Positions 1 through 12,600 of a stretch of 64,000 nt of DNA are shown here, piece after piece (the stretch's first letter is position 1; each line of letters opens with the position of its first letter). The notes beneath the pieces were generated by a model that was not told where the DNA came from, did no database searches, and was given only the letters and a program-made list of their open reading frames with translations. The position numbers and the translations under genes were made by a program. This DNA comes from Cephalopachus bancanus (Eukaryota > Chordata > Mammalia > Primates > Tarsiidae), in contig JAPVLO010000379.1 of the NCBI GenBank assembly GCA_027257055.1, positions 2,020,501 to 2,084,500 on the forward strand, in the 5' to 3' direction.

Positions 1-506
1 ATAGTGTACAAAAGGTGCCATTTCCCGCAGAACCAGCTCCTTCCAGCCACTGCCTGGCTCACCGTGAGATGCTGAGCAGGGCAGATGTGTGTAGGTGTCT
101 CCTCCCAGCACCACCTCATTGTTCCCCACATTAGATGTCAGCATCTCATCCTTTTACAGGGAGCCCCCCAAAAGGATAGACAGAGAAGGGGAGAGGTGGG
201 CCCTTATTTCAGCAGAGGAAGCAATTTCTGCTATCTTCTCACTCCCTCCCCCCTAAGTATCCTCCTGGTCTTTGGAAGTTCTCCCAGAGCTTGGGTGCAG
301 GGTCCCACTGGGCAGAAGGGCAGAGCTCATGATGGCCTCTCACTTGCCTTGTTGGCAACTGGGAGGGACCTCTAGACCGTTCCTCCATAGTCACTCCTGC
401 AGTCTCTGGTGATCTTCCAGTTTTGAGGTGGGACATGAAGGAGGTGATTCTTGGGACCTGGAGGTGGTTTCAGTGGGTCACTGGCATGTGTCTCTCATAC
501 CCCCAG
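1..506 (+). other. NRG2: NRG2 intron upstream of the first EGF exon
   Basis: Intron sequence ends in a pyrimidine-rich tract and the acceptor AG at 505-506. No exon, RNA gene or clear repeat is visible. The preceding exon (Ig-like or linker region) is outside the window. Confidence 0.7.
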
Positions 507-627
507 TGAGCACCACTCTGTCATCCTGGTCGGGGCATGCCCGGAAGTGCAACGAGACAGCCAAGTCCTATTGTGTCAATGGAGGTGTCTGCTACTACAT
601 CGAAGGCATCAACCAGCTCTCCTGCAA
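507..627 (+). CDS. NRG2: NRG2 exon: start of EGF-like domain
   Basis: The exon is flanked by acceptor ccccag (501-506) and donor gtaagt (628-633). It enters with two bases of a split codon and leaves with AA of a split lysine codon. It encodes [14 protein letters not shown], then the first four EGF cysteines ([17 protein letters not shown]). This is the shared N-terminal half of the EGF domain; the last two cysteines come from either the alpha or the beta exon. The 121-nt length gives 39 whole codons plus two 2-nt ends. Confidence 0.96.
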
Positions 628-3600
628 GTAAGTGACCAGTGAGGGAGGGCATGGGGCAAGAGTGGGGTAGGAGATGCTGGGGCAGAAGTGGAGGGCTCCA
701 GGAGAAGCAGGCTGCAAGCCACTGACAAGGGGTCCCCAAGGGGTATAGACAGGGAGGTTTGCCCCACTTCCTAGCTTTTCCTGGGATATAAGGAGATGTA
801 AGCTCTAAGGGGTACAGGAGCTTCTGCAGGCCCAGTTTCCCAGGCCCCTACCCGCCCCATCTCCTGATGTCCACCCTTTCACCAACACCTCTTAGGGGAA
901 TGGGGATGCTAGTCTATGCCTTGGGCACTGGGCACTGGGTTCTCTCTCTCTCTCTCCCCCCCCTTTCTTTCTCTCCCCCCCATCTCCCCTCCTCCCTTCC
1001 TCTTTCTCTCTCTCTCTCTTTCCCTCTTTCTCTTTCTCTCTCTCTGTCTCTCTGTGTGTGTCTCTCTCTCTTTCTCTCTCTCTCCCCCTCCTTACTTCCC
1101 TTCCCATCTCTCAGCAACTCTCCAAACTTTGTTCTTGATGAATATGTCCCAGGCTATGTCTTCCCCAGCAGTGAGGAGCCCAGCAGGGTCAGGCAGAGCA
1201 CAGGTTCCAGGGCCCTCTGTTCCTGTAGTCTTGCGAGCAGAAGAGCATCTGCCCAGGACCCAGTACTGACCTCAGGATCTGGCTGCTCTTCCTGCCTTGC
1301 AGGACTCCATTGTCCACATACGCCCTGGGTGCTGCCTGCACCTCTTCAGTCCCAGTCCTCTCTCCATGGGGGAAGGGAACCAGCAAGGATACCACTCTGG
1401 GTATGACCCGATGGAGGCCAAGGTGGAGGGGAGGCTCAAGTCGGGGCCTCTGTCTCCCCAAGGGCCAGAACCTGCTCACCAGCCAGGCAAGGTGGCCCCA
1501 GCAGGAACTCAAGAAGTTCGGAACCACCTACTCCCATAGCAAAGAATGCAGGCAGGAGCGAGCAGTCAGGGAGGGCTTATTCAGGTCCAGCCAGATCTTC
1601 TGGACAATGGGGCCCACAGTGCCCCCTGGACAGATCCTCTGATGGGTGTGTGGGCAAAGGATGGGAGCTTGGCAAGGGCAGCACAGGCTCTGGCCAGATC
1701 TTGGGAGGGAGCTGGGAGGTGGGGGGAGGGATAGTTAACGAGTTTGGTTTTTCAAAGCAGCCCAAGCCTAGGGCCCTGGCAAGGTGCTAAATCAGTCCCA
1801 TTCCCATTGCATCTGGGCAAAGCCCCCACCCCAGGTATTGATGGAGATTCAGAGGGAGATGTCTGACCTCTTCCACAGCCAAGGTCAGGCTCAGCACTTC
1901 TCAGCCGTCCTGCCTCTGGCCTCCTGCTCCAGATCTGCCTCCTCCTCCCTGCTACAGCCTTTCCCGGGAATGTGAACCTGGTGAAGAGGCCAAGACTTTG
2001 AAAGACAGCCAGGGGCTGGGCCCTCCTTCACGGTCACCTCAGTGCTGGGCAGCTTGGCCTGCACTCCAGGCAGAACTGTGGCTCTTGCCCCAGCTGGCCT
2101 CCTTGGCTGGCTTCCTCCCCGGCCCCACCCTTCACCTGCTGCCATCTCCTTCCCCCCCTCCCCCATCCCAAATTCCAGGGGACAGTCCCAATAGTAACAA
2201 CAACTCCTCTAAGGAAGTTCTCAGCCCAGACTCAGCCCCGCATCCTTCCCCTCCTTCTGCCTCTGGAAGGCAGCTGCGTTCTTCAGACCCTGGGAGCATT
2301 CTAGGTCTGGAAATGCTCTGAGCTCTTTGGAATAGATCTACTAGAAACTCATGAGGGTCCTGGGTACCGCAGAGGGATGACCCAGCCCCACGTCCCCCTC
2401 CCCTTGCCCCTCAACACACAAACCAGGCCTCTCCTCTTCCCTAGTCCCTGGGGCCTAAAACCTTGAAGGGATCCAGCAGTGTCACTGGAGTCAGCCCTGG
2501 GTCTAGGCAGGGAATGTTTCCATCCCCCAGGACAGGTGCCAGGGTTGAGGAGGGTAATGGGAGCCCAGGGCTCCAGTGCAAGAGTTCAGTGTGGAAAAGG
2601 GAATGATGAGATATACAGGCTTTGGGGGGGGGCATCTAGCAAGGTTTCACCTCTAGGACCCTTGAGTCCTGCCCTGCTAAATCTGAGAGGAACAGAGGCA
2701 GGAGCCTGAGCCATTGTAAAGAGGGGGCCCTGTTTCCCCTCCCCACCAGGGTAACTAGGCTATACTGCTTAGAACTTGAACTTGGTACCCAGAGCTACCA
2801 CCTCCCCACCCAGCTCCTCCGAGGTACAGCCAGGGCTCCTGGAACCAACTTCTCGGACTCCCTGTTTCAGCCCTCGGGGGAGAGGGACATCCCTGGCGGT
2901 GATGTGTTCAGAACGGCAGGTCCTCAGAGCTGTGCTGGAGAAGGGCAGGGGGGAGGGGGGCAGGGCAGATCCCAGAGGCCATTCTGGGGGTGGGCAAGAT
3001 GGGAGGGAAGGGGGGCAGGCCTCTTGGGGTTCCTGATGACACCTGAATGGAATAAAAAGGAAAGAGTTTAGGAAATGGAACTCACGTCTTACCATTTGTG
3101 CTGTTTGTTTACTTTTTATTTTGATTTTTTTGCATTTCCGCTTAGCTTGGATAATGAAACTACACTGGTCAGTTTCATTCCAGTTTCTATAAAAATCAGT
3201 TTTCCTTCCTGGTTTTCTTACACTTGTTGTTGTGTATTGGTTCAGAGCCCTGCAGGGAGTGTTGGAAAGCAGGCACACTCCGTCCCTCCTGTTTTTCTGG
3301 AATTCAGTGCCAAAAGAAACAGTGTCACTGATACTGAATTTGTTTTAAAAAAAGAAAACATAGGGGGAATTGAAAATGGGAGTCAAAATCAAGGTGACTG
3401 TCCCCTGTCTGGGCCAGACGGGGCCTCTGCACTCCCTCTCGCTGCTTTCTCCTCTTCTCTCCGTGTGTTTGTAGAGCACGGTTGATGCGTGACTCTTGGG
3501 GACTGGTTCAGGGGATGATGACAGAACAAGACTCTCTTTCCAGCCCTGTGCACATACCAGTGGCATGCCTCCTTTCCCATCAGCTCATCCCTCCCCACCC

Positions 3601-6600
3601 CGCCCCTGTCATGTCCAGGCAATTCCCCATCCCACCCCCATCTGCCTGCTCATTCTCACCACATCATGGACTCAGAGACTCTTCGCTCTCTCCAGTGCCC
3701 GGGGCACACTCTCATCCTTCATCCTTCCCCTCCCCCGGGTGAGGGCAGCACACATGGCATTATCCCCAGGCTACCAAAAGGAGAAACCGAGGCCCGGGAG
3801 GTGGGGTGGGGAAGGGGAAGGCAGAGGCCAGAAACAGCCCGTGGGCTCTCCTCTCTGCCCCATTCTCACCCTGCTCTTCTCCAGCCCTGGGGACAGACCT
3901 TTCCGGAGTCATAGCTACTGACTTGGCGGGAAGGACTGGGAAGGCTGTTACCTGCTGCTCTTCCTAAGCTGGCCTCTGTGCCCCAAAACTCAGAGGGCCA
4001 ATCCCTGTTTGAGTGGGAACCACCAGCCGCCAGCCAGCCAGCCACCCGTGCTGAGTTCAGACTCCCGTCCTGGTTGACAGGCGAATGGACCCTGTAATCT
4101 CTTATCCTGGTCTCCGGTGCAGGTGAGAGAGGCTATGGGCCCAGCTCACCCCCGACGCCTTCTCTAGCAGAGTCCCAGCTTCCTCCATGTGGCTGATCCT
4201 CATCAAACAGGAGTGAAACAGGAGCGTCCAGGAACTCCCCGAAGGAGCTAGTGCCCCCCCCCGCCCATCCCCCAATGGCCTTTTCTCTTGTTCAGCCAGG
4301 GGAGCACAATTTCTCAAGGCAGAAGGGTTAGGACCATAATGTTGCATAACTCCAGGGACACATTTGTGTGGCAGACCATATTCACAATGCCACCTAGAGT
4401 TGTGCAACTCTGTGGCCATGAAAGATCCGAAGATGCAGAGTAGTCCAGGCTGGGTGTGGGACCAGGCACACAGGATGTATTTTGTTATCACCTGTCTCCA
4501 ACAGTCTTGGGACAGCAGCCCTGCTTGTCAACAATGGGAACACATTTCCCCTTGGCCCTTCCTATACCCACACTACCCTATTCTCTCCCTTACACACACA
4601 CACACACACACACACATTCATATACAAGTTTTCTTGCCTCCAAGAGCTGGGCTAATCTCAGACATTGGACACAGACAAATCTATCTCTTTCTTGTTCCTC
4701 TGTGGATTCCAAGAGTCATATTAGCAGCTCCCTGGGTCTTCATCCTCCACCCCATTTGATAAATCCCTCCTCCCCTCTGGTCCCCCTCCCAAGTGGACAT
4801 CAGTTTCCAAGAGCTGAGGCAGAAGAGGTGAGCCTGGTTGGAGGCGGTTGGAAAGCCTAAGCCGCCACCTCCATTCTCCTGGGCTGGGAGGAGTAGGATG
4901 AGGACAGGGGTTAGAGAAGGATGGATCAGCAAGGCACTGATGGCAGCCTCCTCCTCCAAGCCACCTTGTTCAGCTGGAGGAACATGTCCACCCCCCCCCA
5001 ACACTTTCCTGATATACTTCCCAGCCCTCTGCCATCCCTCATTGGCCAGACATACCTGCACACACACTCCCACCATGACAGCGACCAACCTCCTGCCTCC
5101 TCAGCAGAGAGGCTATCCAGGCCCAGAGAAACTCTAGCTCTCTACCCACCTACCACTCTCATTCCCCACTCCTCTAGATTTGAGGCCATGAGGTTTTCAT
5201 GAGTACCTCTCACAGCCGCTGGCCACCACCCGCTGTAGGCTCAAGTAGCTTCCTGATGGTTGGGATATAATGGAATGCCACGAGGTAGAGCACACTTACC
5301 TCTTGAGGAAGATTACATTGATTAATGCCAAAGTATTGAGAGGAACACTGCCAGTATTGAGAGGAACACTGGTGATGAGCTTATCTAATTTCCTAAGGAA
5401 GGCAAGGTAGCTGCAACGTAGACCCATCTCTGAGTAGGGAGATGTGGGGAAGGGGGCTAGCTCAGTCCGTAAGCTTCTCCTTAGGTATCTGGCCTTGCTG
5501 GGGTTCAGAGAGAGTACAGGGCTGGGCATGTCTCTCGGAAATCTGCAAGGTGGAGAAGAAGGATAGCAGCCAAGGAGCAGAAGGAAGTGTACCTTGGGGG
5601 AAGGGACAAGGTCAGGGGTGGGTGGTGTTTTGGGAACGTGAGAGCCAAGACAGGACCAGGCAGTGACAGAGAAGCGGGTCATAGGGAGAAGGCAGCGATT
5701 CCCAGACTGGCTGCCAGTAGGCCCCTGATGCGGGGCAGGCTTGTAGGATGCCCCAGTGAGCCTGCTCCAACCTCCGTGAGGCCAGACTCCCTGCACCTGG
5801 TATCAGGAAAGCGGCTCTGGGGTGCTGGCAACTCCAGCTCCTCCTCTCCAGTTCCCTTTTCCCTACTAAGCTTTTCCCACACATATTGCTCTAGGACAGC
5901 CTTCCCCAAATCTTGTTCTACAAGGGTCCTTCAAGAAACAACATCCATAGCCAAATAAATTTGGGACATGCTGGAAAAGTTCAGCTATTTCCTCCTATAA
6001 AAACATTTCAAAGGCTTTCATATGCTAATGTACACCACAACTGTATAAGGAGCTGGGAATGCATTTCCTAACCTTATTTGGCCACAGAACCCACTTTGAG
6101 AGAAGAGATAAAACATTCCCTAGGTCACTTTTGTCATAGACTCACAATCTGGGAACAGCATTCCAGAGTCCTCCTTTGAGTTTTCTGGGGGCAGTTTCTT
6201 GAATGAGAAAACCTGCCCAGGGCCCAGGAGAGAATCCTTCAGCAGGGCCTGGGACTCCTCCCAAGGCTCCCGAGAACTTGACATTCCTTAAGGCTCCCAG
6301 CACCCTGCCAGCTGACCGAATGCCTGGTACCAAGGGGCTGCAGTTCTGGCTTCATGGGGCACCAGGCAGGTAAGAAGGAAAGTCTCAGCCACCAGTAGGA
6401 CAATTAGCCACCAACTTCCCATCTTCCCCCACCCCACTTCCCTAAATCATCCTCCTCCCTGCCCCGCCCCACCTTCCCCACCACCCATGGAGCCACATCT
6501 TTTAGACAGATTTTTAAGGAGATTTCAGAGCCCTCCACCCAGCCCCGACTCCAGTCCCTTCAGCTACAAGTGTGACCCCAAGTGCCTGACTTGGTTTTTC

Positions 6601-9600
6601 TCATTCATCACTGTGCACTTTGATTTCTAACCTTAGCCTCGCGGATGATGCCAGTTTGTTCTGTGATTTTTCCCCTTTTCCTTCTCCAGATGTCCAAACG
6701 GATTCTTCGGACAGAGATGTTTGGAGAAACTGCCTTTGCGATTGTACATGCCAGATCCTAAGCAAAGTATGTTTGAAGATACAAACACAAGTCCCTGCTC
6801 CTTAGAAAGCTTCCGGGTGCAGTCCCCCCAATGTAGGGCATAGGGCCAGGGGTGTTGGTTGTTTTGATCTTTGGCTGTTTTGTTTTGTTTCTCTTTTCTT
6901 TTTTGTATTTTGGTTTGTTAGTTCTTTTTGTTTTGTTTCGTTTTGTTTTGCTTTGTTTTTCACTTTTGGCCTAATCCTTGGGTTTAAAGTTCAGGGCTGC
7001 AGGTAAGGGGCAAAGTGGCAAGGCCAGTACAAATGGTAACGGTGGCAAGGAACCCAGCTGGCATTGGCAGGAGCCTGTGCCGGGGTGTTGCAATGCCTGT
7101 GTCTTGCTATCCTGGCTCTCTCTTTCTGGTTTTCTTTCTTTTGGTAGGTGTCCTGTGGGATACACCGGGGACAGGTGTCAGCAGTTCGCAATGGTCAACT
7201 TCTCCAGTATGTCTCTTTCTTCTATTTCTTCTCTTCCCTGGTGACTGAGTCTCCCCCTGCGGGAGGGATGGGGCTTTGCTTAGCAAGACTGGGGCGGGGG
7301 GCAGTAGGAGGGTATCCTGGGCTCCTCTCAGTCCGCAGTGCTCACCAGAAGCCTGTACAAAGGAGACCGATACACCCCCTGGTACCCCCACCTTCATACA
7401 TCAGCTGTACCTCCTGGGCACAGTAATGCTGAGTTCTCTCTGTAGCATCAGGCCTTCTCCCTACTTCTGGGGTCAGGCGGCCTGGCCAGAAGGGGAAGAA
7501 GCATTTGCACAGCTCTCACCTGCCTCCGAAAGCTGTTGGAGGGTGTGGGGGGCCGGGCAGTGAGTGTGTGCATGTGTGTGCTGGTGCATTTGAGAGAGAG
7601 AGGAGTTCTCAGAAAGCCTGTCTTCCATTCTGGCCAGAGATCGTTTGGTTTGGGGTTTGGAAATGGGGGCAGGGGTGGGGATGGTGGAGGAGGAGGGGGA
7701 GGAAGGAAGGGGAGTCGAAGGAGACCCAGGGCAACGGTTTCCATGACTTCAGAGACATTTACCTGGCTACAGTATGGGGCGGGGCGGGGGTAGTCCTGCA
7801 GATGTTAAAAGATAGAGGGAATGAGGAACAAGGAACAATCAGTGGCTCTCTCCAGGAGCTCCCTTGTCTGAGTCCCCGTCTAGGATTTCATTCCCTTCCT
7901 TCCTTCCACTTTTGAGGTCAGAGCTTTTTGGTTTATACTGTTTGGGTGGGGGGGTAGTGCCCTGAGACCCAAGGATACAGCCCTAATGGTGGCGAGAAGT
8001 GTTTTTATTGGGAGCCTGGGAGCAGTTCCCGCAAGTACCACCAGGTGGAGGTAGAGCAGAGCAAAAAGCCACTGGCCAGCCATAGATTCCTTTTGCGGCC
8101 CAGTGGTGTGTTGGCCTGCAAGACCTGCCTCCTGTCATTCATCCCATCCTCAGAGCAGGCTAGGCCCCTGCCTGGCCCACTCCCCACATCCTCCTCTTCA
8201 GAGAGGACAGCTGGGTCCCATGAGGAGTAAGGAACCAGAGTGTCCAGACGGTAGCTGGATGCTGGGAGGTAGAACTCTAGAAGGTGCCTAAGGCGGGACC
8301 CAGGGGACCATTTAGGCAGTCCTTGGAGAAGGGCTTTGAGGGTTTGGGTCTCAGGATGGAGAAATGAGCCTTCCCAGACCTCCTCGAACCACAGCATAAA
8401 AACCCAGAAATGTACTCCCCACCCCAACCCAGCAGGGCCAAAGAGGCCCCAGGGCGGGTGGAGACTGGCCGGCCCAGGTGGTCAGCTGTCATAGAGTGTG
8501 GGAGTCCTCTCATCAGACCCTCCAGTTGGAGGCCAGGGAGGAAGGCCATGGTGACAAGGGCAGAGCCTGTGTGCAGGACATGTGGCCCAAGAGAATTCTC
8601 TAGAACTCAGGCTCTGAAAAAGTTTCAGAGTCATATTCAGCCCCATGTGGAGGACTGTAGGACAGGAGGGTCCTCAGAAGAAGGCCAGGCAGAGCTGTGG
8701 GCCAGGTGAGAGAAGCAGTGGGGGTTATATTCCTCTCAAAAGAGATCTTCCGGGGCTTCTGACCCTGTTCTGGACAGGGGTCCAAGCCTGTCCTGAGTCA
8801 GAGCAGGAGAGCCTCCAGAACTTGGGCTGCCACCCAAGGTCTCTCTACCAGCTGGGCTGCTTCAGCTTTCAGCTCAGATCTGCTGGGAGGGTCAGCAGGG
8901 CCCCAGGAGCCCAGAAGAGAACCTGCAAATGCAGCCCTGGGCCTTCCTACCTAGTGCCTTCAGTATCATGACTGTTACCTTTTTGTAAAGGACTTAGGCT
9001 CTTCAAGCACTTTCCCAGAGAGCACTGCATGCATTGCTCTAGCAGGTAATTACTGATAAGGTAGTGTAAAGTGCTGGATTAAGTATTCAGGCTTTGGATT
9101 TAAGTAGACCTGAATGAAATTGCCGACAGACTAGTTCTGGGACCTCCTTTAACTCTTGAACTTTCTCATCTGTAAAATGGGGATGATAACATTTATGCCT
9201 GTGGGGTTGCCATGAGGATTAAATGACTCACCGCATCTGAAGGGCTTAGCAGAATGCCTGCCACTGTGGTTGGAGTACAATCTAGTACTTCTGCCAGCTA
9301 AAACTGATATGGGGGACAGCACCTGCCACCCTAGAAGCTGCTCCCAGCACATCCTGAGCAGTGTCTGACCTTCGTGCCCTGCCTAGGCAGCATCTAGACC
9401 AGGTTACAGAGACCAAGGAAACATCCTGTGGCTGCAATAGCACTGTGAAGCTTCTCCTTCTCCTGCTGACAGCCTCTCCCTCCCTAAGAGGCCAAGCTCG
9501 TCCATCTGTATGCCCCCATGTAAAAGAGCACACATACTGACACACATACGCACGGCACATAAGCATGCACTTACATACCTTCCCACATGTGCAAACCCAT

Positions 9601-12600
9601 GAGCACGCACTAACACCTGCACACACACATGCAAACACAAGAGTACATGCTCACATCAACACATGCATCACTGCCTCCTTGTCCAGACATCCTATGACTG
9701 TGCCATGGGACATGTCCAAGATGAACACTTCACACATTGTCTGTTAAGCCTGGCCCTGTTGGGAGTCCAGCACTGGGTTGCCGTGGTCACTGGTCAGCAT
9801 GCAAATTTCTGGCCAATAGGACCTTCCTGTGGCTCAGTGATGTCACCCCATCCTGGATAAGTGGCGGCCAGTGGACATAACGAGTGAGAGAGACACAGCC
9901 GCAGGCTCCTCAGAACCCGTCCCATGCTTCCCAGTGAGAAGGCTGCCTGCCTGCTGACTGGCCAAGCCCTGTGGCCTCATCCATCAACCACCACAGGTCC
10001 ATCCTAGACAGTACTGGCCTTTGACTCAAAGACGAGGCCAGCCAGGAACCCCAGAAGTTGCTGTTGCTGCTCTTTGGTTCTCAGAGAAGCGACACAGAAG
10101 AAAATTCATAAAGGGCTCTGGGAGCTCTGCCTGCTTCTCCAGGTGGTCATTGTCCTCAGGAATAGCCAAGCCATGTCATAGAATAGAATAGCCAATCAGA
10201 GCTGCCACTCAGTGGTCAGGAATAGTCATGGCTTGGCCCCAAGGGACCAAAGGCCTGGCCCCCAGTCCCTTCTGCCTCCTAATTTGCTGTGTGACCTTGG
10301 GAAAGTGTCCTAGCACCACTGAGACCCAGCTGCCTCATCTAATACAACAACCTTGTCCAAAAGTGAGGCCCAGACCAGCTCTATGCACCTAGTCCTCTGA
10401 GTGGGTGCTGTGGTCAAGCTGAGCTGTTCTCTCAGAGGAGCATGGCTGGACATCCAAACAGCGTGAGCTCTCTCCAGGACCCTTTGAGAATGGTCAAGAA
10501 TGTACTGTCTACTCAGCACAGCTGGCCAGTCCTGGGAGACCCTGGAGGGGAGTGGGGAAGACTGCATGGATGGCAACTTTCTCCTACCTCCAAGCAGTCA
10601 GAGTGAGATGGTAAACACACCAAAACTTTGAGGTCACTCCCCAGCCTTGGGCTTAACAGGCGTGCAAGAAGCACTCGTGTTTGGAAGGTCTGGGATTCAT
10701 GCTTCATTACTATGGTCTCTGCATGGAACTGGGGGTCAAAGCCCTAAGATCTTCAAGGCTCTCTCCACCAGAACCACAGAGCCATCTTAGGCGTTGGCTC
10801 AGAGACACCCTGCCCTCCTTCCTTTTCCAAATGTGAGACCCTCTGGAATCCCCATCAGAAAGGAGACAGGAGAGCAGGCTTGGATCATGCACAGGATTCC
10901 TGCCGACTGGCCCGTGCACTCCTTCCTCTGCCGCAGACAAGAACATCAGACTCAATTTCATGCCCTCCCTGGATTTAGCAGAGATGACGGCATATGGGGA
11001 AGCCAGGGAGTGAGCAAACCTGGGCTGGCAGGTGGGACTCTTGCACACACGCCAAGCTCACACCGTCCAGACCTGCTCACAGCTGCCTCAGACTGGGCAC
11101 AGGCACTTGGGACAAATGAGGAAACAGGCTATGCTCACCCACATCCACATAGCAAACTAGGGGCAAAACTGAGACTCAAGGCCTGTGGGTGCTGGCTGCA
11201 GCACTAGAATGGTGGGTGAGCTTGTTGAAAACACTGTTGCTGGGATTTCTGGTATCCTACCCAAGAGCCTGACTCCACTGGCCTGGATGCTTCTGAAGCT
11301 CATCCAGGTTTGCAGACCACCCAGGAGCCCATAGTCAAGCCTGATCCCCACTGCACACGAGAGACTGAGAGAACAGCTGGGCTGGGCCGCACAGCAGGCC
11401 AGCGCAGAGCTGCTGACCCTTGAGTCAGGGTCCTTTTATCTAGCCCCTCAAGAATGTGGGTGTCTACCTCGAAGGGTCCTAAAGTCACATGTTCATAACA
11501 TGATCCCACTTCCAAGACTAATTTGTCCACACTGGGAACTCAAGGAGTATCACACAAACCCACTCATCTCTTTTCTCTAAGCAGCAGTTTACTCTAAGTG
11601 GTGAAATCAGGCTTGGGAAACATGGCCCAGCCCTGTAGGTGTCTGGGATGTTGGGGTGTCAAGTGGAGAAGTGACCTCCTATCTGGAGCCCCCTCCTTCC
11701 CCACTCATGCTCTCCCCTAGACTCCAAGCCTCCATGCCCAGGCTCCTGGTAGGTGGACAGGCCAGCTAGGCCTGTGGGACAGGACAGGGGCATGAAGCCA
11801 GTCTGGGGACCTCATTCTGAACATGAAAAGGGCCCTCGTGAGTGAGCTAGGAGCTGGGCAAGCCGTCTGCAGGAGGGCTTGAGGGCGCCGAAGGCTTGGC
11901 GCTGACACTGGACAGAGGAGAAGGGGCTCCTCAGCCCTCTGCCCCACTCACCCTTACCTCCCGGGGGACATCTGCCAACTGACTCTTGCACCTCTGCCTC
12001 CCCACCAGGTACTAACCCCACAGCTCATCTCTAAAGAACCTGCCCTGCCTGCTGACTCTAACACTTCCTCTCTCTACCCCTCTCGGGGCTCTTGGGGACT
12101 GGGTGCCAGGGAAGGAGCTCAGGAGGCTGGGAGGGGACACTACTAACCTGCTTTCGCCTCACAGGCTGGCTGCCCGGTGTCTGAGGAATCCTGACCAACG
12201 TTTCTGTCTCTCTCTCTCCCCCGCCCCTCCCACCTCTCTCTACCTGCCTCTCTCCCGCTACCCCATCCCCACTCTGACCCTCCTTTCTTCTGCACTGCCA
12301 GAACACCTTGGATTTGAACTAAAGGGTATGGACCTCTGTGTATCGCTCAGTGCCATCCGCACAGCCCTCTCCACAACCTGCGATGCCACGTGTGCTGAAT
12401 GTTTGGTTTCCTTTCCAAAAAATGGACAAGGAACGATTCCAAAAATCTCCCCTGGCCCCATCTAAATATCCTATCATAAACTATGTCGATTTGGGAGGTG
12501 ACAAAGAAGCTCATGAACAGCAGGGCACCCCAGGGTTCAGACTGTGGTCCCCCCCAGGGTACAGTAGAGCCCCCTTGCAGAGGGGAGATCTATCACTAGA

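Larger units (their letters stand above)
628..6689 (+). other. NRG2: NRG2 intron between EGF core and alpha exon
   Basis: About 6 kb of intron. It contains a long CT-rich tract near 939-1100, a CA microsatellite at 4591-4617 and a two-copy 20-bp tandem duplication at 5331-5371. Long GC-rich unique stretches are present. No exon with correct phase or RNA gene was recognised. Confidence 0.6.
7207..12301 (+). other. NRG2: NRG2 intron after the beta exon
   Basis: About 5.1 kb. It contains MIR relics near 9060-9260 and 10260-10345 and an imperfect CA-rich tract at 9523-9665. The rest is GC-rich unique intron. No further exon was recognised. Confidence 0.6.

Noticed and set aside
867..1406. Open frames of 60-180 codons on both strands over the CT tract
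   Set aside because: Composed of repeat-encoded S/L/P or R/E runs; microsatellite artefact.
8036..8055. Second CTCF-like motif (CCACCAGGTGGAGG)
   Set aside because: Only the first half matches; the GGCGC part of the core is missing.
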